Assembly: GCA_020634015.1 (NCBI GenBank)
Contig: JACKCN010000006.1
Span: forward strand, 62,001-126,000
Length of the DNA stretch: 64,000 bases
Direction of reading: 5' to 3'
From: Candidatus Delongbacteria bacterium
GTDB taxonomy: Bacteria > CAIWAD01
The notes below the pieces were generated by a model that was not told where the DNA came from, did no database searches, and saw nothing but the letters and a program-made list of their open reading frames with translations. A program made the position numbers and the translations under genes. Positions within the stretch are counted from its first letter, which is position 1. Each line of letters opens with the position of its first letter. Below, piece by piece: positions 53,393 to 62,017 of the stretch.

Positions 53393-54697
53393 TCAGTTCT
53401 GGACCTGGGCCAGCAGCCAGTCGGTGGTCACGCTCTTGGGGCGCTCGAGGGCAAAACCAAGAGCGCGGCTCCAGACCAGGTTGCTGAGCACGCCGATGGC
53501 GCGGCTGACACCGAAGAGCACGGTGTAGTAGTCGTGTTCGGTCATGCCGTAGTGCACCAGCAGGCAGCCCGAATGGGCATCGACGTTGGGCCAGGGGTTC
53601 TTGGTCTTGCCGTGCTCGGTCAGCACGCGCGGGGCGATCTCGTAGATCATGCTGACCAGGCGGAAGAGCGGATCATCGGGCAGATTGTGCAGGGCGAATT
53701 CCCGCTGGGCCATGTAGCGCGGGTCGGTCTGCCGCAGTACCGCGTGGCCGAAGCCCGGAATGACCTGACCCGAATTCAGCGTATCCCAGAGGGCCTTTTC
53801 CAGCTGGGCTTCGGTGGGCACGTCGACGCCCATCCGGGCCTGCAGGTCGGTGACCCAGCGCAGCACTTCCTGGTTGGCAAGGCCGTGCAGCGGTCCGGCC
53901 AGTCCGGCGATTCCCGCCGCCAGAGAGAGGAAGGGATCGGTCAGGGCACTGCCCACCAGATGGGTGGTGTGCGCACTCACGTTGCCCGCTTCGTGATCGC
54001 TGTGGATGACCTGATAGAGACGCATCAGCATCTTGAAGTCCGGGTTGTCCAGCCCGATCATGTGGGCGAAGTTGCCGGCCCAGTCCAGGCTCGTGTCGGC
54101 CGTGATGTACTCGGAGTTCTTGTACTTGCGGCGGTAGATCCGCGCGGCCAGCTCGGGCAGCTGGGCGATGATGGTCATGGCGTCTTCGAAAGCCGGATCC
54201 CAGTACTCTTCCTTGCGCATGCCATCGTGGTAGCGCACGGCGAACTGGCTCTGGGTCTGCATGGCCGTGATGCCCGCGATGAACATCGTCATCGGATGGG
54301 TGTTCATGGGCAGGGCGTCAAGGACGGCCAGCACGTGGGCGGGCAGACCGGAACGGCGATGCAGCTCGGCGGTGACTTCGGCGGTTTCGGCCTGGGTGGG
54401 CAGCTTGCCCGTCATCAGCAGCCAGAGCAGCCCTTCGGGCAGGGGTTCGCGTCCGCCGGCCACCTTGGGCAGCTTCTCGCGGATCTCGGGGATGGAGTAG
54501 CCGCGGAACTTGATGCCTTCCATCGGGTCCAGCGCCGAAATGTCGGAGACCATGCACTTCACGGAGCGCATGCCACCGATGGCCTGGGAGATGGTGCATT
54601 CGCTGATCACTTTGTCCCCATGAACCGTGCGCAGCAGGTTCACGCGTTCACGCATCGGACCGATTTCTTCGGCCAGTCGGGCTTTAAGACTGAACAT
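53393..54697 (-). CDS. gltA: Citrate synthase, mitochondrial-like type
   Basis: A 434-residue citrate synthase condensing acetyl-CoA with oxaloacetate. The active-site histidines lie in GLAGPLHGLANQEVLRW and IPGFGHAVLRQTDPRY, and the Asp in NVDAHSGCLLVHYG. These segments, the long N-terminus (VHGDKVISECTISQAIGGMRSVKCMVSDIS) and length match the mitochondrial-type enzyme rather than the hexameric GltA of Proteobacteria. The ATG at 54697 follows GAGGAG. It is divergent from the S8 protease gene. Confidence 0.95.
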   Translation of the reverse strand: MFSLKARLAEEIGPMRERVNLLRTVHGDKVISECTISQAIGGMRSVKCMVSDISALDPMEGIKFRGYSIPEIREKLPKVAGGREPLPEGLLWLLMTGKLPTQAETAEVTAELHRRSGLPAHVLAVLDALPMNTHPMTMFIAGITAMQTQSQFAVRYHDGMRKEEYWDPAFEDAMTIIAQLPELAARIYRRKYKNSEYITADTSLDWAGNFAHMIGLDNPDFKMLMRLYQVIHSDHEAGNVSAHTTHLVGSALTDPFLSLAAGIAGLAGPLHGLANQEVLRWVTDLQARMGVDVPTEAQLEKALWDTLNSGQVIPGFGHAVLRQTDPRYMAQREFALHNLPDDPLFRLVSMIYEIAPRVLTEHGKTKNPWPNVDAHSGCLLVHYGMTEHDYYTVLFGVSRAIGVLSNLVWSRALGFALERPKSVTTDWLLAQVQN

Positions 54698-55165
54698 GAC
54701 GTCTCCTCGTGTTGGCTTGCCAGCGTGTCACCGAATGTCAATCACCGGGGCCCTGTGTGAACGGGCGAAGGCAGTGAAGCGATGGCGCGTCAAATGTAGA
54801 TATGAGGCCTTGGGCAAACAAGGCGCGCCCCTTGCGAACGGCGATGAAGAATGGTCCGGAGGGATTTTTTCCTTGCGGATCCGCCGCTGGTGAATCATTG
54901 CGCCCGACTTTTTGCTTGCAGTTGCCGGGAGCCAGTCCTACCATCATCGCGCCACAGTCCAATCGGCACCCTTTGCAATCGTCGCAGCCCGCTGACCGGC
55001 GCACCAGACACTCCATCTGCGGGGGTGGTGTCTGGAAGACTGTGTTGATCGGCCGCATCTCCGACCGCTTGAAGACGCGGCCCGGGCTGCCGATGACCGA
55101 ACATCCCGACTGGACGCGCGCGATTGCCGGAACGCCGCATGGATACACCAACTGGAGCCCCAAGC
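54698..55165. other. Intergenic region gltA / protease gene
   Basis: These 468 bases hold no supported gene. A predicted plus-strand promoter is TTGCAG (54916-54921) with TACCAT (54939-54944), 17-base spacer, leaving a leader of about 220 nt before the protease gene. No operator or riboswitch is evident. Confidence 0.5.
54916..54944 (+). promoter_or_regulatory. Predicted promoter of the first S8 protease gene
   Basis: TTGCAG and TACCAT with a 17-base spacer; TTGCA and a TAnnnT -10 match the housekeeping style seen before the HU gene and tRNA operon. Confidence 0.5.
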
Positions 55166-57757
55166 ATGAGAATCTCCCTGTGGATTGCCTTGACCTGTAC
55201 CGGGTTCGCCTGCCAGAATGCACTGGCTCGCGAAGCCGAGACCGCAGCCTTCGTGCCCGGTGTGGTGCTGGTGCGTTTCGAGCACCCGGTGACACCCGAT
55301 CAGGCGTCGCTGCTGCTGGATGCTGGCCTCTTCACGGTGGACCAACGGATCTACGACCGCCTGAGCATCTACCGGGTGAAGCTGTCGGAAGGGCTTGAGG
55401 TTCCGGAAGCTCTGGAACTGCTGGACCGGAACAAGAACCTGCGCTGGGCCCAGGCCGATCACCTCACCCACGAGCGCGACACCGTTCCCGACGATCCAAT
55501 GTTCCCGTCCCAGTGGAACATGTCCATCATTTCGGCACCCCAGGCCTGGGATCTGGGCACCGGGGGCGTCGACGTCCTGGGGCGCCAGATCGTGACGGCG
55601 ATCTGCGACGGGGGCATGGAAATGACCCACCCTGAGCTGAGCGGAAATCTCTGGGTCAACACGGGCGAAACGCCCGGCAATGGCGTGGACGATGACGGCA
55701 ATGGCTACATCGACGACGTCAACGGCTGGGATGGCTACAACAACGACGGCAGCATTCCCACCAACGGGCACGGGACTCACGTCTCCGGCATTGCAGGGGC
55801 CAGCGGAAACAACGGGACCCAGGTCTGCGGCATCAACTGGAACAGCACGCTGATGCCCGTGGCCTGCAGCAGCAATTCCACCTCGATCGTCTCCACCGGT
55901 TACAATTATGTGGCCAACATGAAGGCCCTCTGGTTCAGCAGCCAGGGGGCGCAGGGTGCCAACATCGTGAGCACCAATTCCAGTTTCGGGGTGAATCAGG
56001 CCGACTGTCAATCCGGCAGCTACCCGATCTGGAACGATCTCTACGACGACATGGGTGCACTGGGCATTCTGTCGGCGGGCGCCACGGCCAATGCCAACTT
56101 CAATGTGGATGTGGTGGGAGATGTGCCCACCAGTTGCAGCAGCGACTGGCTGATCACGGTGACCAACACCACCTCGGTCGATGTCAAGTACAGCCAGGCG
56201 GGTTATGGTCTCACCACGATCGATCTTGGCGCTCCCGGCACCTCCGTGCTCTCCACGTATACAGGCGGATCCACGAGCACGCTCACCGGCACCTCGATGG
56301 CCACTCCCCATGTGACCGGCGCGATTTCCTATCTGCACAGCGTGGCCAGTGCCGACTTCGCCAATTATTACATGCTCTTTCCCGCGGAGGCCGCGCTGCT
56401 GATCAAGCAGTGGATCATGGACGGCACGGATCAGCTTGCCGCCCTCGACGGGATCACCGTCAGCGGCGGTCGCCTCAATCTGGCTGCATCCGCGGCTCTG
56501 GCGGCCGCTTTCAACAACGGCCCCTCACCGCTGATGGATCTGACGGCTCCGTCGCTTTCCTTCAGCCTGCCCGCCAATGCCTCCGAGACGGCCCAGCTGT
56601 CTCTCGCCAACGTTGGCGAGGAAGGCAGCTCACTGAACTGGAGCGTCACCATACGGGAGCCCGTGCAGGCCCTGCGCGACATGACCGGCTCGCTGCTCGA
56701 GGTGCCCCAGACCAGTTACTCCAGCACGGACACCCTGGTACTGGACCTCTCGGCCCTCAACGGCAGTGCGGACCAGGAGTGGATGGCCGCCGTGACACTG
56801 GAACTGCCGACCGGAGTCACCGTGATCTCCGCCTCCAACCTGGTCTCGGACGTGGAGGAGACCCGTTTCCTGTCCTGGGATGGCATCAACGGCGCCAGCG
56901 TGGTGCACTGGACAGACCAGGATGGCGGCTGGGGCAACATCTTTCCCAGCGAACACGCGCTGGGCCGGATTTTCCTGGATGCCAGCGGAGCCAGCGGCAG
57001 CATCGAGTTCACCTGGACCATCGAGGGCGATGTCTTCGGGGGCGAGCCGCACACGGTCACAGGCGGGTTCGGTCTGGACCCCAGCGGCCCCGGCATCTCG
57101 GTGGGCCAGCCACTTGACGGTGCCAACTGGCCCATCGGCAGTCAGCACAACATCACCTGGAACACGCACCTCGTGGATGGCCCGATCACGATCCGTCTCA
57201 GCCGCAACGCGGGCCTCGACTGGGAAACCCTGGCAAGTGACGAAAGCAACGACGGCAGTTATCCCTGGCTGGTCAGCGGTCCGCCGACCAGCGAGGCTCT
57301 GGTGGAGGTGAGTCTGCCCTCCGAGGCTCTGGCCGACGTGAGCGGAATGTTCCGGATCTCGCAGCCCCTGACCTGGCTCAGCATCAACCCCCAGTCGGGT
57401 GAACTGGCCGACGGCCTCAGCCAGGTGCTGGGACTGGACCTGGACACGGCCGATCTGTTTCCGGGCAGCTACTCCGCGGAGCTCTTCTTCCAGTCGAACT
57501 CGGGCAACCAGATACTTCCCGTGCAGCTGCTGGTGACGGCCGGAGGAGATCTGGAAGCCCCCCTGGTCCAGATTCTTTCCGGGGGCGGAATCATCCAGCT
57601 GAGCTGGCCCAGCGTACCCGGTGCCCTGAGCTACCGGGTGGAAGGCCGTCAGACGTCCGCGGACGCCTGGCACCCCGTGGAGACGGTTGACGGCACCAGC
57701 TGGCAGCAGCCATTGTCGTTGGGCATGAGCCAGTTCCGGGTGATCGCGCTTCAGTAA
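55166..57757 (+). CDS. Secreted S8 subtilisin-like protease with Ig-like C-terminal domains
   Basis: An 863-residue exported protease. A signal peptide ends near residue 22 and a propeptide-like part runs to about 100. The catalytic domain has D148 (ICDGGMEMTHPEL), H202 (NGHGTHVSGIAGA) and S377 (LTGTSMATPHVTGA). The Asp is followed by GG where S8 enzymes usually have SG or TG, so it is slightly atypical. A calcium loop GNGVDDDGNGYIDD sits between Asp and His. About 480-863 is a set of beta domains, ending in an FN3-like unit (LSWPSVPGALSYRVEG). GGAG precedes the ATG. The next gene is a shorter paralogue. Confidence 0.88.
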   Translation: MRISLWIALTCTGFACQNALAREAETAAFVPGVVLVRFEHPVTPDQASLLLDAGLFTVDQRIYDRLSIYRVKLSEGLEVPEALELLDRNKNLRWAQADHLTHERDTVPDDPMFPSQWNMSIISAPQAWDLGTGGVDVLGRQIVTAICDGGMEMTHPELSGNLWVNTGETPGNGVDDDGNGYIDDVNGWDGYNNDGSIPTNGHGTHVSGIAGASGNNGTQVCGINWNSTLMPVACSSNSTSIVSTGYNYVANMKALWFSSQGAQGANIVSTNSSFGVNQADCQSGSYPIWNDLYDDMGALGILSAGATANANFNVDVVGDVPTSCSSDWLITVTNTTSVDVKYSQAGYGLTTIDLGAPGTSVLSTYTGGSTSTLTGTSMATPHVTGAISYLHSVASADFANYYMLFPAEAALLIKQWIMDGTDQLAALDGITVSGGRLNLAASAALAAAFNNGPSPLMDLTAPSLSFSLPANASETAQLSLANVGEEGSSLNWSVTIREPVQALRDMTGSLLEVPQTSYSSTDTLVLDLSALNGSADQEWMAAVTLELPTGVTVISASNLVSDVEETRFLSWDGINGASVVHWTDQDGGWGNIFPSEHALGRIFLDASGASGSIEFTWTIEGDVFGGEPHTVTGGFGLDPSGPGISVGQPLDGANWPIGSQHNITWNTHLVDGPITIRLSRNAGLDWETLASDESNDGSYPWLVSGPPTSEALVEVSLPSEALADVSGMFRISQPLTWLSINPQSGELADGLSQVLGLDLDTADLFPGSYSAELFFQSNSGNQILPVQLLVTAGGDLEAPLVQILSGGGIIQLSWPSVPGALSYRVEGRQTSADAWHPVETVDGTSWQQPLSLGMSQFRVIALQ

Positions 57758-57878
57758 GCACGCGTTTCCCACTCGGGTTGCGCTTTGCCCGGAGTGAACG
57801 ATTTGCCTGATTGCACGGCCGGACGATGGCGTCCGGCCGTTTTCATCCGGGCGTGCCCGGACAGTCACAGGACGCACC

Positions 57879-59501
57879 ATGCATGCACCATCCCTGAGCC
57901 GCGGAATGTGGGTCCCGGCCAAGCTGGCGTCAGTTCTGCTGTCGCTGACCCTGAGTTCCAGTCCGGCACTGGCGAGCGACGGTCCGGACTGGACCCCGGG
58001 TGTGTTGCTGGTGGCCTTCAACGCACCGGTGGCGGACCTGGAAGACGCGAAACGCCTGCTGGCCGGCGCGCCCAATCCTGGCTCGGCCAGCCTCGATGCC
58101 CTGCTCTGCCCCTCGCTGGGCATCGCCCGTCTGCGCCTGGATACCACGGCCGAGGAGCCCCGGGCCCGGGATCAGTGGAGTGCCCACTCCGCCCTGCGCT
58201 GGGTCCAGCTCGATCATCGGGTGGACGCACGTGAGACATGGCCCGACGACGCGTCCTTTTCCTCGCAGTGGAATCTGTTCAATCCCACGGGGGCCGGTGA
58301 CATCAGCGCTCCCCGTGCCTGGGATCTGGGCAGCGGTGGCAGCGATGCGCTGGGCAATCCGGTGGTGGTGGCGATCATCGATTCCGGGTTCGAACTGGAT
58401 CACCCCGAGCTGCAGCCCAACCTCTGGACCAATCCCGGCGAGATTCCGGGCAATGGAGTGGACGACGATGGCAACGGACACATCGACGACATCCATGGCT
58501 GGAATGTCTACAATGACTCGCCCGACATTCCCGCCCACTATCACGGAACCCACGTGGCGGGCATCGTGGCGGCGCGGGGCAACAATGGCCAGCAGGTCTG
58601 CGGCATCAACTGGCAGAGTCAGCTGATGCTGGTGGCCGGCAGTTCCACCACGACGGCCACCGTGATCCTGGCCTACGACTATGTGATGCAGCAGAAACAG
58701 CTCTGGCAGGAGACCGGGGGAGCGCTGGGCGCCAACGTGGTGGTCACCAATTCCAGCTTCGGGGTCAATTTCGGAGACTGCTCCAGCGGGGAGTATCCGG
58801 CCTGGAATGAGCTGTACGACGCAATGGGCGCGCTGGGCATACTTTCCGCGGCGGCCACCATGAATGCCGGGGTCAATGTGGACGCCGTGGGTGACGTGCC
58901 CAGCACCTGCAGCAGCCCCTGGCTGGTGGCGGTGACCAATACCACGGCCATGGATCTGCGCAATTCGGGAGCGGCCTGGGGCGCCAGCAGCATCGATCTG
59001 GGCGCACCGGGCACCAACATTCTCAGCGCTGATCTGAACGGGGACATCCAGACACGCACGGGCACCTCGATGGCCACACCCCATGTGGCGGGAGCCATCG
59101 CCTGGCTGCACAGCGTGGCTCCGGCCGCCTGGGTCCAGCAGTATCAGGCTCAGCCGGCGGAGATGGCCCTGGCCCTCAAGCAGGTTCTGCTGGACTCGGT
59201 GGATCCGCTGCCCAGCCTCCTGGAGCAGACCGTGAGTGGAGGGCGACTCAACCTGGACCGGGCCGGACGCCAGCTCAACGGCATTCTGGAAACCCCGCAA
59301 CTGCGGATCACGACGCTTCCGGGCAACCGGATCGGACTGGACTGGCCCGCAGTCAACGGTGCGCTGGCCTACCGGGTGGAAAGCTCCCCAGGGCTGGCAG
59401 GGGCCTGGCAACCGCTGCTGGAAACCGGGGAAACCGGCTGTGAGTTGCCGCTGGTACAGGGTCAACGGCGCTACCGGGTGGTGGCGCTGGATCACGAATG
59501 A
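57879..59501 (+). CDS. Secreted S8 subtilisin-like protease, tandem paralogue
   Basis: A 540-residue protease paralogous to the one upstream. Signal peptide to about 33; catalytic D168 (IIDSGFELDHPEL), H222 (YHGTHVAGIVAA) and S397 (RTGTSMATPHVAGA) are all canonical. The same calcium loop GNGVDDDGNGHIDD and conserved segments such as NSSFGVN and CGINW show recent common descent. It lacks the large beta region, keeping only one FN3-like end domain (LDWPAVNGALAYRVESS). It starts 121 bases after its neighbour; AGGAC precedes the ATG. It overlaps the VOC gene by 4 bases at one possible start. Confidence 0.9.
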   Translation: MHAPSLSRGMWVPAKLASVLLSLTLSSSPALASDGPDWTPGVLLVAFNAPVADLEDAKRLLAGAPNPGSASLDALLCPSLGIARLRLDTTAEEPRARDQWSAHSALRWVQLDHRVDARETWPDDASFSSQWNLFNPTGAGDISAPRAWDLGSGGSDALGNPVVVAIIDSGFELDHPELQPNLWTNPGEIPGNGVDDDGNGHIDDIHGWNVYNDSPDIPAHYHGTHVAGIVAARGNNGQQVCGINWQSQLMLVAGSSTTTATVILAYDYVMQQKQLWQETGGALGANVVVTNSSFGVNFGDCSSGEYPAWNELYDAMGALGILSAAATMNAGVNVDAVGDVPSTCSSPWLVAVTNTTAMDLRNSGAAWGASSIDLGAPGTNILSADLNGDIQTRTGTSMATPHVAGAIAWLHSVAPAAWVQQYQAQPAEMALALKQVLLDSVDPLPSLLEQTVSGGRLNLDRAGRQLNGILETPQLRITTLPGNRIGLDWPAVNGALAYRVESSPGLAGAWQPLLETGETGCELPLVQGQRRYRVVALDHE

Positions 59502-59512
59502 GCAAGGACATC

Positions 59513-59899
59513 ATGAAAACCCATCTGTTCAAGCTGGACCTGCTGGTCCGGGACGGCGCCCGCATGGCCACATTCTACGAGGCGCTGTTCGGGGTGCCCT
59601 TTCTGGCTCACGAAATGGCCGGGCATGTCTTCCGGGTGGGTCAGGTGCCCGGACTCTGCACCCTGCAGCTGGTGCCGGCGGCCCTGATGGATGTGCCGAT
59701 CTCCGGTTTGAATCGCTTTCAGCTCAACCTGGAGCTGGATTCCGGCGCGGCCCTGCCCGAGGGACTGCTGGCCGCCGGAGGAGAGGTGGACGAGCCACCC
59801 CAGCGAGACGGCGATCGCCTGCTCTGGTCCGTGCGGGATCCCGAAGGCAACAGCCTGGTGATCCAGTGCCCCGATGCGGTGCCCGTGATCGAACTCTGA
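59513..59899 (+). CDS. VOC superfamily (glyoxalase-like) protein
   Basis: A 128-residue vicinal-oxygen-chelate protein built of two beta-alpha-beta-beta-beta units: FKLDLLVRDGARMATFYEALFGVPF and RLLWSVRDPEGNSLVIQC. Metal-binding residues are not obvious, so it may be a binding rather than catalytic member. The ATG at 59513 has AAGGA in place; an in-frame ATG at 59498 overlaps the protease stop (ATGA) and is also possible. It is likely co-transcribed with the protease. Confidence 0.78.
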   Translation: MKTHLFKLDLLVRDGARMATFYEALFGVPFLAHEMAGHVFRVGQVPGLCTLQLVPAALMDVPISGLNRFQLNLELDSGAALPEGLLAAGGEVDEPPQRDGDRLLWSVRDPEGNSLVIQCPDAVPVIEL

Positions 59900-59957
59900 C
59901 ACACGGTCGACGAACCAACCTGAAACGATCAATGCCCGAGAGGGTGGAGTGTGCGCC

Positions 59958-61085
59958 ATGCAACTGCCAATCCGTACCATGATCGACCAACTGACACCGA
60001 CGCGTACCCTGCGCCTGCCGATCTGGATCTCGTGCGCGGGGGTCCCGATCCTCGTGCTGCACGCCATGCTGGGTGCCGACTGGCCCGGAGCCCTGCAGCG
60101 CCTGGCGCTGACTCTGATGCTGGCGGGGGCCACCCTGCTCTGCGGTGGGCTGGTGGGCTTCCTCTTCGGTTTTCCCCGCGCCCGGCCCAGCGAGTCACAC
60201 GGCGAAGGGGCAGGCCCCCAGCGCTATCGGGCAAACACGAATCTGGAAGAAGTTTCGGACTGGTTGAGCAAGATCCTGCTGGGCGTGGGCCTCGTGCAGA
60301 TCAACAAACTGGGCGGCCTGGCACACGCGATCGCCGCCCAGTCGGTCCAGGGCTTCGCTGGCGGGCCCGGTGACATCGTCTTCGTGGTGGCCCTGCTGGC
60401 CTACTACCTGATCTGCGGTTTCCTGCTGGGATTTCTGGCCACCCGGCTGGTACTGGCCACGGTCTTCGAAGCCGTGGATGACAGCCAGGAGCTGAGTGAG
60501 AAGATTGCTCTGTACGACAGAATCGAAGACCAGCTGCGTCCGGAAGAGCGCGCCGAGGTGATGAACCGGCGTCGCCATGCCGAGAGTCGGCTGGCAAGCA
60601 TGCTCAGTTCCAAGGACAGTCCGCGGGGCGAGCTGGACCGTTCGGCGCGCGAGTACGAATCCCTGCGCCGCCTGTTGCCCACGGGCAGCGAACGCACCAT
60701 GAAGATGTCGGAGGTGGTGGCCCGTGTGCGCTCGCTGGCGGGCTCGATGAATCCCAGCGTGGAATCGGTGAAGCGCATTTTCGGCAAGGGCGGCGACGGC
60801 GACCGGGTGGTGGCGCTGGCCCTGCTGGAAAGTCTGGGGTCGGGCGAGGCGGCCGACATCGTGGAACAGGCACTGGAACAGAGTCGCAGCTCCTTCGAGC
60901 AGTATCTGGCTCTGCGTGTGGCCCGCCAACTGGTGGACAGTCTGGATACCTTGCAGCGCCAGCGTTTGCTGGATCTGCTGCAGCGCCTGCGCGAAGGCAG
61001 AACCCAGGGTGTGGCGATCACCCCCGATTCGGATCGTTGGGAGCCCAGCGAGCGCCTGCTGGAACGCCTGGCGCGTGGCAACTGA
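59958..61085 (+). CDS. Membrane protein with NTNLEEVSDWLSKI motif, unknown function
   Basis: A 375-residue protein. Three or four hydrophobic helices occupy residues 25-175, and between them lies TNLEEVSDWLSKILLGVGLVQINK, a signature seen in scattered bacterial membrane proteins of unknown role. The C-terminal 200 residues are soluble and helical, with a region (EKIALYDRIEDQLRPEERAEVMNRR, then HEAT-like DRVVALALLESLGSGEAADIVEQALEQ) suited to protein contacts. The ATG at 59958 follows GGAG by nine bases; a GTG at 59949 is an alternative. It stands between the VOC gene and the convergent kinase gene. Confidence 0.6.
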   Translation: MQLPIRTMIDQLTPTRTLRLPIWISCAGVPILVLHAMLGADWPGALQRLALTLMLAGATLLCGGLVGFLFGFPRARPSESHGEGAGPQRYRANTNLEEVSDWLSKILLGVGLVQINKLGGLAHAIAAQSVQGFAGGPGDIVFVVALLAYYLICGFLLGFLATRLVLATVFEAVDDSQELSEKIALYDRIEDQLRPEERAEVMNRRRHAESRLASMLSSKDSPRGELDRSAREYESLRRLLPTGSERTMKMSEVVARVRSLAGSMNPSVESVKRIFGKGGDGDRVVALALLESLGSGEAADIVEQALEQSRSSFEQYLALRVARQLVDSLDTLQRQRLLDLLQRLREGRTQGVAITPDSDRWEPSERLLERLARGN

Positions 61086-61100
61086 GGGACCCGCGGACGC

Positions 61101-61754
61101 TCAGGGGTGGGGAATGCCGCCCAGCCCAAGGCCCAACTGGCGCTGGCTGAGAATCTCGTCCACCTGGATCACCACGCTCTCGAAACAGTCCGGGTCGCTC
61201 ACCAGGTCGTTGCGATCGGCATTGATCACCAGCACGGGACAGAGAGTCCAGTGTGTCACCCAGTGCTCGTAGGCCAGGTTCAGGCGCAGCAGGTACTGGG
61301 GGTCGATGCGCTCCTCGAAGTGGCGCGCTCGGCGGCGGATGCGGGTGAGCAGTGTGTCCAGCGAAGCCTGCAGGTAAATCAGCAGGGTCGGCCGCGGCAA
61401 GCTGTGTTCCATGCCCGCGAACAGGCTCTGGTAGGTTGCCCAGTCCCGTTCATTGATGTGACCCAGCTCGTGCAGGTTGCGCGCGAAGATGTTCGCGTCT
61501 TCCCAGATGGTGCGGTCCTGGATCGCACTGCGTGACCCGGACTGCAGTTTCTGCAGGCTGCGGAAGCGATGCTGGAGGAAGTAGACCTGCAGGTGAAAGC
61601 CCCAGCGGTCCTTGTCGGCGTAAAAGTCTTCCAGGTAGGGGTTGTCCACCACGCTTTCGTAGTGGGCGTCCCAGTCGAAGCGCTCGGCCAGCAGGCCCGT
61701 CAGCGTGGTCTTGCCTGCGCCGATGTTGCCCGCGATGCCGATGAACTGCTGCAT
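61101..61754 (-). CDS. Deoxynucleoside kinase (dNK/dGK family)
   Basis: A 217-residue kinase that phosphorylates deoxynucleosides for salvage. The P-loop GNIGAGKTTL (9-18), the DRxxxED segment IQDRTIWEDANIFARNL, and RIRRRARHFEERID (lid) with LRLNLAYEHW match bacterial dAdo/dGuo kinases. The base specificity is not clear. The ATG at 61754 is chosen; the frame extends to 61850 but that part is unlike the family. It fits the thymidylate and folate genes in the same window. Confidence 0.9.
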   Translation of the reverse strand: MQQFIGIAGNIGAGKTTLTGLLAERFDWDAHYESVVDNPYLEDFYADKDRWGFHLQVYFLQHRFRSLQKLQSGSRSAIQDRTIWEDANIFARNLHELGHINERDWATYQSLFAGMEHSLPRPTLLIYLQASLDTLLTRIRRRARHFEERIDPQYLLRLNLAYEHWVTHWTLCPVLVINADRNDLVSDPDCFESVVIQVDEILSQRQLGLGLGGIPHP

Positions 61755-61852
61755 GGACCGGGTGCTCCGCTGGGTACCGTCGTGGGGGGTGACACGAAAC
61801 CCGGCGGGCGCCGGGCAAGAACGGTCCAAGATAGGATGACCGGGGGACACGG

Positions 61853-61881
61853 TTGGCCCACGGGCGGCGATTCCCTAGATT
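61853..61881 (+). promoter_or_regulatory. Predicted promoter of tRNA-Thr
   Basis: TTGGCC (61853-61858) and TAGATT (61876-61881) with a 17-base spacer end 29 bases before the tRNA. Confidence 0.6.
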
Positions 61882-61910
61882 GGGCCTCGCCCGGGCCGCA
61901 AGGCCTGATT

Positions 61911-61983
61911 GCCACCCTAGCTCAACTGGTAGAGCAACGGTTTTGTAAACCGTAGGTTGTGGGTTCAAGTCCCATGGGTGGCC
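61911..61983 (+). tRNA. tRNA-Thr (anticodon TGT)
   Basis: A 73-nt cloverleaf with a perfect 7-bp acceptor stem (GCCACCC / GGGTGGC), anticodon stem ACGGT/ACCGT around loop TTTGTAA, and T-loop TTCAAGT. The discriminator would be C, rare for threonine tRNA. CCA is not encoded. Confidence 0.95.
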
Positions 61984-62017
61984 CTTTCTCGCGACCGAAC
62001 CACCCATGGCACTCCGC

